Origin: an uncultured Aeromonadaceae bacterium
GTDB lineage: Bacteria; Pseudomonadota; Gammaproteobacteria; Enterobacterales; Aeromonadaceae
Direction of reading: 5' to 3'
DNA length: 37,427 nt
NCBI GenBank assembly: GCA_945957385.1
Contig: CAMFKP010000039.1
Location: 1 to 37,427, forward strand
Below the pieces are notes generated by a model. That model searched no databases. It saw only the letters and a program-made list of their open reading frames with translations, and was not told the DNA's origin. Each line of letters begins with the position of its first letter. The first letter of the stretch is position 1. Made by a program: the position numbers and the translations under genes. Shown here piece after piece: positions 7,962 to 16,492 of this stretch.

Positions 7962-8774
7962 ATGCGAATTGCCCTGGGTATTGAATACGATGGCAGCCGT
8001 TATTTTGGATGGCAACGACAACGCGAGGTCAATAGTGTCCAGTCGGAACTGGAACAGGCATTGAGCCGAATTGCCAACCATAATGTGGAAATCCAGTGTG
8101 CGGGGCGCACGGATGCCGGCGTTCATGCCACCGGACAGGTGATTCACTTTGATACTGTGGCCGAGCGCAAGCTGTCGGCTTGGACCCTGGGTGTGAATGC
8201 CAATTTGCCATCGGATATCGCTGTGCGTTGGGCGACCGAGGTGGACGACAGTTTTCATGCCCGTTTTTCTGCCACGGCACGCCGCTATCGCTATGTCATC
8301 TACAACCATAATTTCCGGCCGGCGATTCTGGGGCAGGGGATCAGTCATTATCATGGTGAGCTTGATGCCGAACGTATGCATTCGGCTGCGAAGGCCCTGA
8401 TCGGCGAGCACGATTTCACCTCATTTCGCGCAGTTCAATGTCAGTCACATACACCATGGCGAAATGTTACCCATGTGGCCGTGTTTCGTCAGGGGCCATA
8501 TGTGATTCTTGATATCCGTGCCAATGCGTTCTTGCACCATATGGTGCGGAATATTACCGGTAGCCTGCTTGAGGTTGGGCGTGGTCTGCAGCCCATCGGC
8601 TGGATGGGCGAGCTACTGGCAGCGAAGAATCGCGATGTCGCCGGGCCGACGGCAAAAGCCGAGGGACTGTACCTGGTTGACGTCACGTATCCGGATCATT
8701 TTGCCTTACCCAAAGTGCCGTTAGGGCCGTTATGGTTACCCTACTCTGAACCGGGTACGACCAGTTTTATGTAA
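7962..8774 (+). CDS. truA: tRNA pseudouridine(38-40) synthase
   Basis: Isomerises uridines 38-40 in the anticodon arm of many tRNAs. The protein has 270 residues, the normal length. The catalytic aspartate is D51 in [15 protein letters not shown]. Other family motifs are the [14 protein letters not shown] region, [11 protein letters not shown] and the helix [19 protein letters not shown]. The start ATG has a good upstream SD (AAGAGGAG, ending 7955). It opens a block running through accD, folC and dedD; a 115-base spacer separates it from accD. Confidence 0.97.
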   Translation: MRIALGIEYDGSRYFGWQRQREVNSVQSELEQALSRIANHNVEIQCAGRTDAGVHATGQVIHFDTVAERKLSAWTLGVNANLPSDIAVRWATEVDDSFHARFSATARRYRYVIYNHNFRPAILGQGISHYHGELDAERMHSAAKALIGEHDFTSFRAVQCQSHTPWRNVTHVAVFRQGPYVILDIRANAFLHHMVRNITGSLLEVGRGLQPIGWMGELLAAKNRDVAGPTAKAEGLYLVDVTYPDHFALPKVPLGPLWLPYSEPGTTSFM

Positions 8775-8889
8775 ACAAGCATGATCATTTGTGCTTAAAT
8801 ACTCGGTCATATGCTGAGGCTGCCCGACGCCGTTTTTATATCCGGTCGGGTGGAATGCCCCTTGAATTAGAATGAAATAAAGGTATTTC

Positions 8890-9747
8890 ATGAGCTGGCT
8901 TGAGAAAATTCTCCCGAAAAGTGACAACTCCCGCCGTCATAACATTCCTGAAGGCGTGTGGATGAAGTGTGAAGGCTGCGAGCAGGTTCTGTATCGCGTG
9001 GAGGTTGAGCGCAACCTCAATGTTTGCCCTAAATGCAGTCATCATATGCGCATCGGGGCTCGTGCCCGCCTGACGCAATTCCTGGACGCCGATCACCGCC
9101 TGGAGTTGGGCAGTGAACTGGAGCCGCAGGATATCCTGAAGTTCAAGGATTCTAAGCGTTACAAAGATCGTCTTTCTGCTGCGCAGAAAGAGACCAATGA
9201 AAAAGACGCCCTGGTTGTGATCAAGGGCACGGTCAAAGGCGTTCCCGTCGTCGCCTGTGCATTTGAGTTCTCGTTTATGGGCGGCTCAATGGCATCGGTG
9301 GTGGGGGCGCGTTTTGTGCGTGCTGTCGAAGAGTGTATCAAAGAGCGTCGTGCGCTGATCTGTTTCTCCACCTCAGGTGGTGCGCGGATGCAGGAAGCGT
9401 TGTTTTCACTGATGCAGATGGCCAAGACCAGCGCTGCGCTCGAGAAGCTCAGTAGCGAAGGTCTGCCTTATATCTCGGTACTGACCGATCCGACCATGGG
9501 CGGTGTCTCTGCCAGTCTGGCGATGCTGGGGGACATCAATGTCGGTGAGCCTAAGGCGTTGATTGGCTTCGCCGGCCCGCGGGTAATCGAACAAACGGTA
9601 CGCGAAAAATTACCTGAAGGTTTCCAGCGTTCCGAATTTTTGCTGGAGAAAGGGGCCATCGATCTGATCATCGACCGGCGTGAGATGCGCGATCGGCTGT
9701 CGTCGTTGATTGCCAAGCTGATGCGGCTGAACGTGGTGGAATCCTGA
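8890..9747 (+). CDS. accD: Acetyl-CoA carboxylase carboxyltransferase subunit beta
   Basis: Carboxyltransferase beta subunit of acetyl-CoA carboxylase, which with AccA moves the carboxyl group from biotin to acetyl-CoA in the first committed step of fatty-acid synthesis. The protein has 285 residues. The Cys4 zinc ribbon is complete at C27, C30, C46 and C49 (KCEGC and CPKC). The crotonase-fold core has [42 protein letters not shown] and [20 protein letters not shown]. The start lies after AAAGGT. folC begins 5 bases after the stop, so the two are probably cotranscribed. Confidence 0.97.
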   Translation: MSWLEKILPKSDNSRRHNIPEGVWMKCEGCEQVLYRVEVERNLNVCPKCSHHMRIGARARLTQFLDADHRLELGSELEPQDILKFKDSKRYKDRLSAAQKETNEKDALVVIKGTVKGVPVVACAFEFSFMGGSMASVVGARFVRAVEECIKERRALICFSTSGGARMQEALFSLMQMAKTSAALEKLSSEGLPYISVLTDPTMGGVSASLAMLGDINVGEPKALIGFAGPRVIEQTVREKLPEGFQRSEFLLEKGAIDLIIDRREMRDRLSSLIAKLMRLNVVES

Positions 9748-9752
9748 GCACC

Positions 9753-11009
9753 ATGACGCTATCTAGCCCTGTCATGGCACAAAGCCAGTCATTGCGCGAC
9801 TGGCTTTCTTATTTGGAGCAGATCCATCCTCAGACCATAGAGCTGGGCTTGGAACGTGTTGGTACCGTTGCCCGGCGTCTGGGGGTTGATCACCTGGCGA
9901 TGCCGGTCATTTTGGTGGGGGGCACCAATGGCAAGGGGACTACCTGCGCCATGCTGGAAAGTATCTACCGCGAGGCTGGCTATCAGGTTGGGGTCTACTC
10001 CTCGCCGCATTTGGTTCGCTATAACGAACGGGTGCGTATCGATGGTCAGGATATTGATGACGATGCCTTGTGTGCGGCATTTGCAGCGGTGGAACAGGCC
10101 CGAGAATCTGTCTCGCTGACATTCTTCGAGTTTGGCACTCTGGCCGCGCTGTGGATATTCCAATCACGCTGTCCGGATGTGGTGATTCTGGAAGTGGGTT
10201 TGGGTGGGCGCCTGGATGCGACCAATATCATCAATGCCGATGTCGCGGTGATCACCTCGATTGCCTTGGATCACTGTGATTGGCTTGGTCATGATCGCGG
10301 TGCAATTGGCCGTGAGAAGGCTGGCATTTGCCGCAGCGGGCGGCCACTGGTGTGTGGCGAGCCCGATGCGCCGGAGACCATTGCCCAGGTCGCCCAATCG
10401 GTGGGGGCCACACTGTTGCAATTGGGGGAGGCATTCACCGCCGAGCGCCAGGCTGAACAATGGTCGTTTCGCGGATGTCATCACCATTGGCAAGATCTGC
10501 CGTTCCCCGTCCTGCCTTGGCAAAACGCGGTGACCGCGCTGGCGGTGCTGGAGCAGATGAGGCTACCGGTGACCGAGCAACAGATCCGCCGTGGACTGCT
10601 ACAGGCGCGCTTGAGTGGTCGCATGCAGTTATGGCAGGCTCAACCGCGCGTGCTACTGGATGTGGCGCATAATCCCCATTCGGCAGCCTATTTGGCCAGC
10701 CAGTTGCACCAACAGCCATGTCGTGGTCGCCGTTTGGCCGTGGTGGGCATGTTGCGAGATAAAGACATCACGCACACCTTGGCTGAGATGGGCGAAGTCA
10801 TTGATGACTGGTTCCTCGCTTCGCTGGACGGTCCGCGAGCTGCCAGTGCCGAACAATTGCAGGCCGCGTTGTTGGCGTCAGGCCAGTGCTTTGCGTCGGT
10901 GGCGGATGCCTATGCTGCTGCGCTGTCGCAGGCGGGGGCAGAGGATGAGATCATCGTGTTTGGTTCGTTTTTCACCGTGGCGGCTATCATGGCGCCGCCA
11001 GCAGTCTGA
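9753..11009 (+). CDS. folC: Dihydrofolate/folylpolyglutamate synthase
   Basis: An ATP-dependent ligase that adds glutamate to dihydropteroate and then to reduced folates. The protein has 418 residues, the family norm. The ATP loop is VGGTNGKGTTCAMLES (56-70, K61). Other signatures are YSSPHLVRYNERVRI, SLTFFEFGTLAAL, ILEVGLGGRLDATNII and ALDHCDWLGHDRGAIGREKAGI, and in the C-terminal domain LLDVAHNPHSA. It lies between accD and dedD with short gaps, the usual gammaproteobacterial order. Confidence 0.96.
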   Translation: MTLSSPVMAQSQSLRDWLSYLEQIHPQTIELGLERVGTVARRLGVDHLAMPVILVGGTNGKGTTCAMLESIYREAGYQVGVYSSPHLVRYNERVRIDGQDIDDDALCAAFAAVEQARESVSLTFFEFGTLAALWIFQSRCPDVVILEVGLGGRLDATNIINADVAVITSIALDHCDWLGHDRGAIGREKAGICRSGRPLVCGEPDAPETIAQVAQSVGATLLQLGEAFTAERQAEQWSFRGCHHHWQDLPFPVLPWQNAVTALAVLEQMRLPVTEQQIRRGLLQARLSGRMQLWQAQPRVLLDVAHNPHSAAYLASQLHQQPCRGRRLAVVGMLRDKDITHTLAEMGEVIDDWFLASLDGPRAASAEQLQAALLASGQCFASVADAYAAALSQAGAEDEIIVFGSFFTVAAIMAPPAV

Positions 11010-11024
11010 TAAAAGGAAGAGACC

Positions 11025-11903
11025 TTGGCTACCCAGTTTCAAAATCGCCTGATTGGCACCGTCATTCTGGTTTCTCTCGGCGTCATTTTTCTGCCGGATC
11101 TGCTGACTGGCAAACACAACAATCCCCATGAACCTGTGGCCAGTGTGCCGATGAATCCGGGCGAAGTGGCAGTCAAACCGGCCGTTTCTTCTGCGGTTGT
11201 CCCGGCAACGGTCAGCAGTGCTTCGGCCGCCGTCATCGCTGCCGCGCCATCCGGTGCGCAAGGTGCTGCGCCAGAAGGCGTTGTAATAGCCAGCGGTAAT
11301 ACCGAACAGTGGTCCGTTGAGGATGTCGCCGATACCACCACCGTCAACAATGCTGCCGCAGCGTCGGTGGCGGCGCCGGCTAATCCAGCCACGACGGCGG
11401 CGAAACCGGTGACCAAGCCGATTGCCGAAAAGAAGCCGGAAGTGAAGGTGGTCGCCAAAAGCAATGTTGCGGACAGCAAGCCGGTCGCCGAAGTGCGTAC
11501 CGCGGAGCCGGTAGCGGAAAAACCGCGCCTGCAGGCTGGTCAGATCAAGCCGTTTGCTGAGGTCGCGGATAACGCTTCCGCCACTGCGGCGGCCAAGGCC
11601 ACCCTGCCGGTCAGCAAACCGGTCAGTAAACCGATGGTGCCGGCAACGAGCGCCTCCGGTGCAGCCTGGACAATTCAGGCGGGTGTGTTCTCCAGTAGCG
11701 ACAATGCACGAGCGCTGATTGGCCGGTTGCGGGCCAGTGGTTTGCCGGCCAGCTTGACGCCAGTTCGCAGTGGCAGCACGACGCTGTACCGTGTCACTGT
11801 GGGCCCGGATGCCTCGCGGGCACGCCTGGAGGCCATGGTCCCCAAAGTCAGCCAGATCGCGGGCACCAGTGCCAAGATTGTGGCCTATTCACCGCTGGGT
11901 TAA
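11025..11903 (+). CDS. dedD: SPOR-domain cell division protein DedD
   Basis: A bitopic inner-membrane protein that binds denuded septal peptidoglycan and supports constriction. The protein has 292 residues with a TTG start preceded by AAAAGGAAGA. The order is a short cytoplasmic end (MATQFQNRLIG), one transmembrane helix (about 10-27, ending LPDLLTG), a long low-complexity Ala/Val/Pro/Lys periplasmic linker (about 40-205), and the C-terminal SPOR domain (about 212-292, WTIQAGVFSSSDNARALIGR, YRVTVGP). In E. coli and Vibrio, cvpA-purF follows dedD; here a ybgI/nif3 gene follows instead. Confidence 0.93.
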   Translation: MATQFQNRLIGTVILVSLGVIFLPDLLTGKHNNPHEPVASVPMNPGEVAVKPAVSSAVVPATVSSASAAVIAAAPSGAQGAAPEGVVIASGNTEQWSVEDVADTTTVNNAAAASVAAPANPATTAAKPVTKPIAEKKPEVKVVAKSNVADSKPVAEVRTAEPVAEKPRLQAGQIKPFAEVADNASATAAAKATLPVSKPVSKPMVPATSASGAAWTIQAGVFSSSDNARALIGRLRASGLPASLTPVRSGSTTLYRVTVGPDASRARLEAMVPKVSQIAGTSAKIVAYSPLG

Positions 11904-11924
11904 GGGGGCAAGGTGGGCACCTCG

Positions 11925-12683
11925 ATGAATCATTTGCAGTTGGAAGCGGTCATCAGTGATCTGCTCAATTGTGGCCGCTTCAAGGATTACGCACCCAATG
12001 GCCTGCAGGTCGAGGGGCGGGCGGAAGTCCGGCGGGTGGTCACCGGTGTGACGGCGAGCCAGGCATTGCTGGATGCCGCGGTCGCTTGTCAGGCTGATGC
12101 GGTCCTGGTTCACCACGGCTATTTCTGGGGCAACGAGGCGCCGTCCATTCGTGGCATGAAGAAGCGTCGTCTGCAGACACTGCTAAGCCATGATATCAAT
12201 CTGTATGCCTATCATCTGCCGCTGGATGCACACCCGGTTGTGGGCAACAATGCGCAACTGGCCCGGCAGCTCGATATTACGGTCACGGGAGCGCTGGACC
12301 CACAAGATCCCTGCTGCCTGATTCTGGAAGGGGAGTTGAGCCAAGCCATGACGGGTGACGCCCTGGCTCAGCACCTACAGCAGCGCCTGGGACGCGAAAT
12401 CCTGCACTGCGGTGATACAGCGCCGACGTCGATTCGTCGTCTGGCATGGTGTACCGGGGGCGGGCAGGGGTATTTGGCGCAAGCGGCGGCGAGTGGCGTG
12501 GATGCGTTTATTACCGGCGAAGTTTCGGAGCAGACGATTCATATCGCCCGAGAGATGGGCATCCACTTCTATGCTGCCGGACACCATGCCACTGAGCGCT
12601 ATGGCATTCAGGCGCTGGGCCACTGGTTGATGCAGACGCATGGATTGGACGTCCAGTTTATCGATATTCCCAATCCGGCGTAA
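11925..12683 (+). CDS. NIF3-family metal-binding protein (YbgI-like)
   Basis: A cytosolic 252-residue NIF3/DUF34 protein closely resembling E. coli YbgI. Family members form toroidal hexamers with a two-metal centre; the biological role is unsettled, although databases label it GTP cyclohydrolase 1 type 2 homologue. Visible motifs: YAPNGLQVEG, VTGVTASQALLDAAV, metal-binding VHHGYFWG, YAYHLPLDAHPVVGNNAQLA, AWCTGGGQG, DAFITGEVSEQT and GHHATERYGIQ. The ATG at 11925 matches the YbgI N-terminus better than the in-frame GTG at 11913. It ends 4 bases before the convergent kinase gene, with no terminator visible between them. Confidence 0.9.
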   Translation: MNHLQLEAVISDLLNCGRFKDYAPNGLQVEGRAEVRRVVTGVTASQALLDAAVACQADAVLVHHGYFWGNEAPSIRGMKKRRLQTLLSHDINLYAYHLPLDAHPVVGNNAQLARQLDITVTGALDPQDPCCLILEGELSQAMTGDALAQHLQQRLGREILHCGDTAPTSIRRLAWCTGGGQGYLAQAAASGVDAFITGEVSEQTIHIAREMGIHFYAAGHHATERYGIQALGHWLMQTHGLDVQFIDIPNPA

Positions 12684-12687
12684 GGCG

Positions 12688-14427
12688 TTATTCCTCGTGA
12701 CTCGAGGCAGAGGCAGGACAGGGCAGCTCGATAATAAACGTGCTGCCTTGTTCATGGCTCGGTTGGTAATACAGTCTTCCTGTCAGTAACTCTTCAACCA
12801 ATTGCCGCGCCAAATAGAGGCCAAGACCGGCAGCCTGATACTCATGATCTGTGCTGGCAAATGGCTGAAATAACCGCTGCTGTTGAATCTGATTAATTCC
12901 AACGCCAGTGTCGCGGCATGTTATAATAATTTTTTCATTTTCAATCTTTGCTGAAATTAATATTTCTCCCGCCCGGTGGTCAGGAAATGCATGTTGCAGG
13001 GCATTGGTTAATAGATGCGATAACACCTGGTATAAAGCCTGATAGTAACCATATATAAACAACTGTGTCGGGCAGCGTAAATATAACTTGTGCTGTGCGT
13101 CGTCAATTCGTGAAGCAAAATCAGTCGCCAGTTTGTGTAATAAATCCAGCAGTCTGAACTCGCTGGCCTCACCCATTTCCAGTCCACTGGTAGCATTGCT
13201 AGGCAAAATATGTTGTTGCAGCAGCTGGATATGATCCTGCATCAGAGTGGCTAATGTATGCAGATGCTGGCTGCTCTCCTGCAATTCGCTGCGGTTGAGG
13301 CCAGGGTGTTGTATTTGTGTCGCCAGTGCCTGTTGCAGTTGCATTAGCTGTGTCAGGGCTTCTTGCAGTGTCGTCAGCGGGGTTCTCACGGCGTGGCGCA
13401 GTAAGCCAAGCTCCGCACTTTGTAGCAACATACGCGCGCGCTCGAAGCGCTCTCCTTGCATCAATTGCACCGTATCAAGGGTCTCGCGGAGGCGGGCGTT
13501 GGTCTCTTGCAGCATCCGATTTTGCGTCGACACATGGGCTTTCTGGCGCTGGATCTCGCCAAGCATGCGGTTAAACAGCAAATTGATAACGTGAAACTCA
13601 TCCTGCTGCTCTTCAGGCAGACGAAACGAGAAATCGCCGAGTGAGACCAGTGCGGCCGCTCGGCTGAAAAACGCCAGCCGTTGCAGGATCAAGCGTGTCA
13701 GCCAATGGCTCAGAACCACGCTCAACAGGATGCAAAACAGCGTCCATGCACCCGGAACCATCCAGCGTAACCAGGCTGCCGGACGTTGATAGCTCAACAA
13801 TAAGCGACTATTGCCAATGTCGGTTGTATTCCAGAAATAATGCAATTGCTCATGTTCTAAATGTCCAGCAGGTTTGCTTTTTAATTCCATTCTTAATGTT
13901 TCTGGAATAGTGGTGATATCTTCATTCTTGTTTAATGCGCTGAATAATATATTTTCAGCTGGAAAGGCTAATGCCAATTTTATATCTGGTGTAGCGGTGT
14001 CATGCTGTAATAGTTGTGCTGGATTCAGTAAAAATAATTCACGAGAGTATTCTGTTTGTCGGCAAAAATAGAGTTGAACCAGATGTGCACTCACCTGGGT
14101 AATATAGCCCCCGGCGGGAACCGGGCAGGGATATAACCCCTGTTGGGGTACGCGCCGGGTGCCTTGCCAGGCATCTTGAACCTTGTGCCAGTAGCCTTTG
14201 AGTAATGGTGGGAGCGGTGTTTTGATATCGGGACGATCAATGACCGCTTGAATATCCGCCTGCATGGTTTGCCGGTGATAATTCAGCAACTGTTGGAGGA
14301 CTGCATTTGCCAGCGGCCTGGATTTATGTTCGTTTACGCCATTCGTGGCGACAATAAAAAGCAGCGTCGGCAGACAGAACAGTAAAAACAGCACCAGTTG
14401 AATTTTATATTGCAGCTTCAGTCTCAT
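12688..14427 (-). CDS. Membrane-bound sensor histidine kinase with HAMP domain
   Basis: A kinase of 579 residues from the ATG at 14427; TTG and ATG codons further upstream (14586, 14553) would add a non-conserved tail, and no start has a strong SD. Order: TM1 (about 7-27), a periplasmic sensor domain (about 28-235) I do not recognise, TM2, a HAMP domain, a coiled coil, a dimerisation/phosphoacceptor segment with H345 in LLRHAVRTPLTTL, and an ATPase domain with LLTNALQHAF (N box), CRDTGVGI (G1) and AAGLGLYLARQLVEEL (G2). There is no receiver domain. Several stretches (around 12900-13000 and 13840-14050) are clearly more AT-rich than the neighbours. It is divergent from the luxO-like gene, suggesting a second input to that regulator. 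Confidence 0.85.
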   Translation of the reverse strand: MRLKLQYKIQLVLFLLFCLPTLLFIVATNGVNEHKSRPLANAVLQQLLNYHRQTMQADIQAVIDRPDIKTPLPPLLKGYWHKVQDAWQGTRRVPQQGLYPCPVPAGGYITQVSAHLVQLYFCRQTEYSRELFLLNPAQLLQHDTATPDIKLALAFPAENILFSALNKNEDITTIPETLRMELKSKPAGHLEHEQLHYFWNTTDIGNSRLLLSYQRPAAWLRWMVPGAWTLFCILLSVVLSHWLTRLILQRLAFFSRAAALVSLGDFSFRLPEEQQDEFHVINLLFNRMLGEIQRQKAHVSTQNRMLQETNARLRETLDTVQLMQGERFERARMLLQSAELGLLRHAVRTPLTTLQEALTQLMQLQQALATQIQHPGLNRSELQESSQHLHTLATLMQDHIQLLQQHILPSNATSGLEMGEASEFRLLDLLHKLATDFASRIDDAQHKLYLRCPTQLFIYGYYQALYQVLSHLLTNALQHAFPDHRAGEILISAKIENEKIIITCRDTGVGINQIQQQRLFQPFASTDHEYQAAGLGLYLARQLVEELLTGRLYYQPSHEQGSTFIIELPCPASASSHEE

Positions 14428-14475
14428 CGTCTTGTGATGCCGGTAGCCAGACCTGATGTAAGCATCGTAGCCCGC

Positions 14476-14488
14476 CAGCAAAATGCAA
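14476..14488. promoter_or_regulatory. Degenerate LuxO-type site upstream of the luxO-like gene
   Basis: CAGCAAAATGCAA matches TTGCAWWWTGCAA at 11 of 13 positions; only the first two bases differ. It lies between the divergent kinase and luxO-like genes, 78 bases before the latter. It may mediate autoregulation, or be chance. Confidence 0.3.
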
Positions 14489-14566
14489 AGCGGCGGCGTG
14501 ACAGTGTGAACCTTGCCCGCAGCCGACTCCGGATAGTACCCTAGCCAGTCCATTGGTGGAGGTAGA

Positions 14567-15991
14567 ATGGAACTTCTCAAACCCAAGGTTCTGATGGTCG
14601 AAGACTCGGCCCCGCTGAGTGCCGTCTATCGGGCATATCTCAAGCACGAAGCGATCGAGCTGGTCTCGGTGATGACCGGGGCGGCCGCCCTGGCGCAGCT
14701 GAATGTGCTGCAACCGGATATTCTGTTGCTGGACTTGCACCTACCGGATATGTCCGGGCTGGATATTCTGCGTTATTTAAAAGATCAGGATGTCGCCGTG
14801 AGCACGATCGTGATGACCGCCAATGGTTCAGTCGATCTGGCCGTGGATGCGATGCGCCTTGGTGCTCACGACTTTATCGCCAAGCCGATTGATGCCGACC
14901 GTTTGCGGGTCACACTGCACAACACCATGGAATATCGGCGCTTGAATGCGTTGATCAGCCGTTATCAGCACCAGTACCCGCGCGACCGTTTCGAAGGTTT
15001 TGTCGGCGCCAGCCTGGTGATGCAGGAGGTTTATCAGACCATAGAAACGGCGGCCCCCTCCCGCGCGACGATCTTTATTACTGGGGAGAGCGGCACAGGC
15101 AAAGAGGTCAGCGCCGAAGCCATCCATCACCTGAGTGGTCGGCGAGGGGAGTTTGTGGCCCTTAACTGTGCGGCCATTCCGAAGGATTTGATGGAAAGCG
15201 AGATTTTTGGTCACGTCAAAGGCGCGTTTACAGGTGCGGTCAGTGATCGCATCGGTGCCGCCGGACGGGCCGATGGTGGCACCTTGTTCATGGATGAAGT
15301 GTGTGAGATGGACCTGGAGCTGCAGAGCAAGCTGTTGCGTTTTCTGCAGACCGGGACTTTTCAGAAGGTAGGTGGCGGTCAGACGCAACGGGTGGATGTG
15401 CGAATTGTTTGCGCGACGAATCGGGATCCCTTGCGTGAGGTTGCAGCCGGTAGATTCCGCGAGGATCTCTATTATCGGTTGCACGTGATCCCGCTGCATT
15501 TGCCACCGCTGCGGGAACGTGGCGACGATGTATTACGGATTGCCGAGCGTTTTTTGCGCGAGTTTTCACGGGAGGAGAACAAACGTTTCGCCCGGTTTAG
15601 TGATGCGGCCCGACGCACTCTGCTGGACTATCGCTGGCCAGGAAATATCCGTGAGTTACAAAACCTGATCCGGCAGATTGTGGTATTGCACGATGGTAGC
15701 GAGGTCACACCAACGATGTTGCCGGCTTCGTTTCGGGCGACGTTGCCAGTAGAATCAACTCCAAATGAAGCCGTGCCGCCAGCAAGTTTAGCGCCGATAA
15801 CGGTTTCAAGTGAAACAAAGAGAGCCATTCGTCCCTTGGCCGAGGTCGAGAGACAGGCTATCCTAGAGGCTATTGAGTATTGTGACGGTAACATCCCCCA
15901 AGCTGCCCGGCTGCTGGGTGTGAGTCCGTCCACCATCTACCGCAAGATGCAAAGCTGGCAGGCCAGCGGTGTGATGAGTAACAACAAATAA
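14567..15991 (+). CDS. luxO: LuxO-like sigma54-dependent response regulator
   Basis: A 474-residue NtrC-family activator. Order: receiver domain (1-125) with D56 as phosphoacceptor (LLLDLHLPDMSG), T84 and K106; AAA+ domain (about 145-385) with Walker A GESGTGKE (173-180), the sigma54 contact loop GAFTGA (219-224) and Walker B GGTLFMDE (238-245); and a Fis-type helix-turn-helix (about 435-470, NIPQAARLLGVSPSTIYRKM). Wording such as NCAAIPKDLMESEIFGHVKGAFTGA and CEMDLELQSKLLRFLQTGTFQKVG is nearly that of Vibrio LuxO, and a LuxU-like Hpt gene follows, as in Vibrio. SD GGAGG (14558-14562). Phosphorylated LuxO activates qrr small-RNA genes; LuxO-type sites occur at 19994-20046. Confidence 0.9.
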   Translation: MELLKPKVLMVEDSAPLSAVYRAYLKHEAIELVSVMTGAAALAQLNVLQPDILLLDLHLPDMSGLDILRYLKDQDVAVSTIVMTANGSVDLAVDAMRLGAHDFIAKPIDADRLRVTLHNTMEYRRLNALISRYQHQYPRDRFEGFVGASLVMQEVYQTIETAAPSRATIFITGESGTGKEVSAEAIHHLSGRRGEFVALNCAAIPKDLMESEIFGHVKGAFTGAVSDRIGAAGRADGGTLFMDEVCEMDLELQSKLLRFLQTGTFQKVGGGQTQRVDVRIVCATNRDPLREVAAGRFREDLYYRLHVIPLHLPPLRERGDDVLRIAERFLREFSREENKRFARFSDAARRTLLDYRWPGNIRELQNLIRQIVVLHDGSEVTPTMLPASFRATLPVESTPNEAVPPASLAPITVSSETKRAIRPLAEVERQAILEAIEYCDGNIPQAARLLGVSPSTIYRKMQSWQASGVMSNNK

Positions 15992-16018
15992 TGATCATGC
16001 CAGCGCGGGAGAGAGCAC

Positions 16019-16378
16019 ATGCAATGGATAAATCAGCAGATCCTGGATCAGCTGGGTCAGGATGCAGGCTATGACCTGCTACCGCAGCTGATCGACCTTT
16101 TCATCGCCGATGGCGAATTAACCTTGCAGCAGATGGACGCGGCGGTGCAGGCCCGCGATGTCGAAGCGTTGCTGTTACTGGCTCATACCTTGAAATCTGT
16201 CTGCGCCACCTATGGTGCCAATCAAAGTCATCTGGAAGCCAAGGCGATGGAGATGGCCTGTCGGCAGCAACGTTGGGATGCTATCGCGCAGTACCTTGCC
16301 GCGCTGAAATACAGCATTCCGGCCAGCAGTGATGATCTGCGCGGTCTGGTATCCGAACACAGCTTGCTTTCACACTAA
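16019..16378 (+). CDS. luxU: LuxU-like histidine phosphotransfer (Hpt) protein
   Basis: A cytosolic four-helix Hpt protein of 119 residues, about the size of Vibrio LuxU. The phosphorylatable histidine is H56 in LLAHTLKSVCATYGA. Such proteins move phosphate from the receiver of a hybrid kinase to a response regulator. SD GGGAGAGAG lies immediately upstream, and the gene starts 27 bases after the luxO-like stop, so the pair is an operon. The hybrid kinase two genes on has a receiver but no Hpt domain, so this protein is the obvious partner. Confidence 0.87.
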   Translation: MQWINQQILDQLGQDAGYDLLPQLIDLFIADGELTLQQMDAAVQARDVEALLLLAHTLKSVCATYGANQSHLEAKAMEMACRQQRWDAIAQYLAALKYSIPASSDDLRGLVSEHSLLSH

Positions 16379-16443
16379 TCGATATGCCGTGGCGGCCGGC
16401 GCATTCTGCTTGTCCGGCTGTGGTTGTCATGGTCCCGCACTCG

Positions 16444-16449
16444 TATAAT
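16444..16449 (+). promoter_or_regulatory. Candidate -10 box for the FIST-hybrid kinase pair
   Basis: TATAAT lies 43 bases before the proposed GTG start of the FIST gene. No convincing -35 is seen at the right distance (TTGTCA at 16424 is only 14 bp away), so an independent promoter is uncertain. Confidence 0.25.
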
Positions 16450-16492
16450 GGTTGACCAACACACGGTTCATATCGATATAGCGGGAGATGTT

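Noticed and set aside
14428..14586. Longer start of the divergent kinase (TTG 14586 or ATG 14553)
   Set aside because: It would overlap the luxO-like gene or its SD and add residues unlike any kinase N-terminus; ATG 14427 leads directly into TM1.
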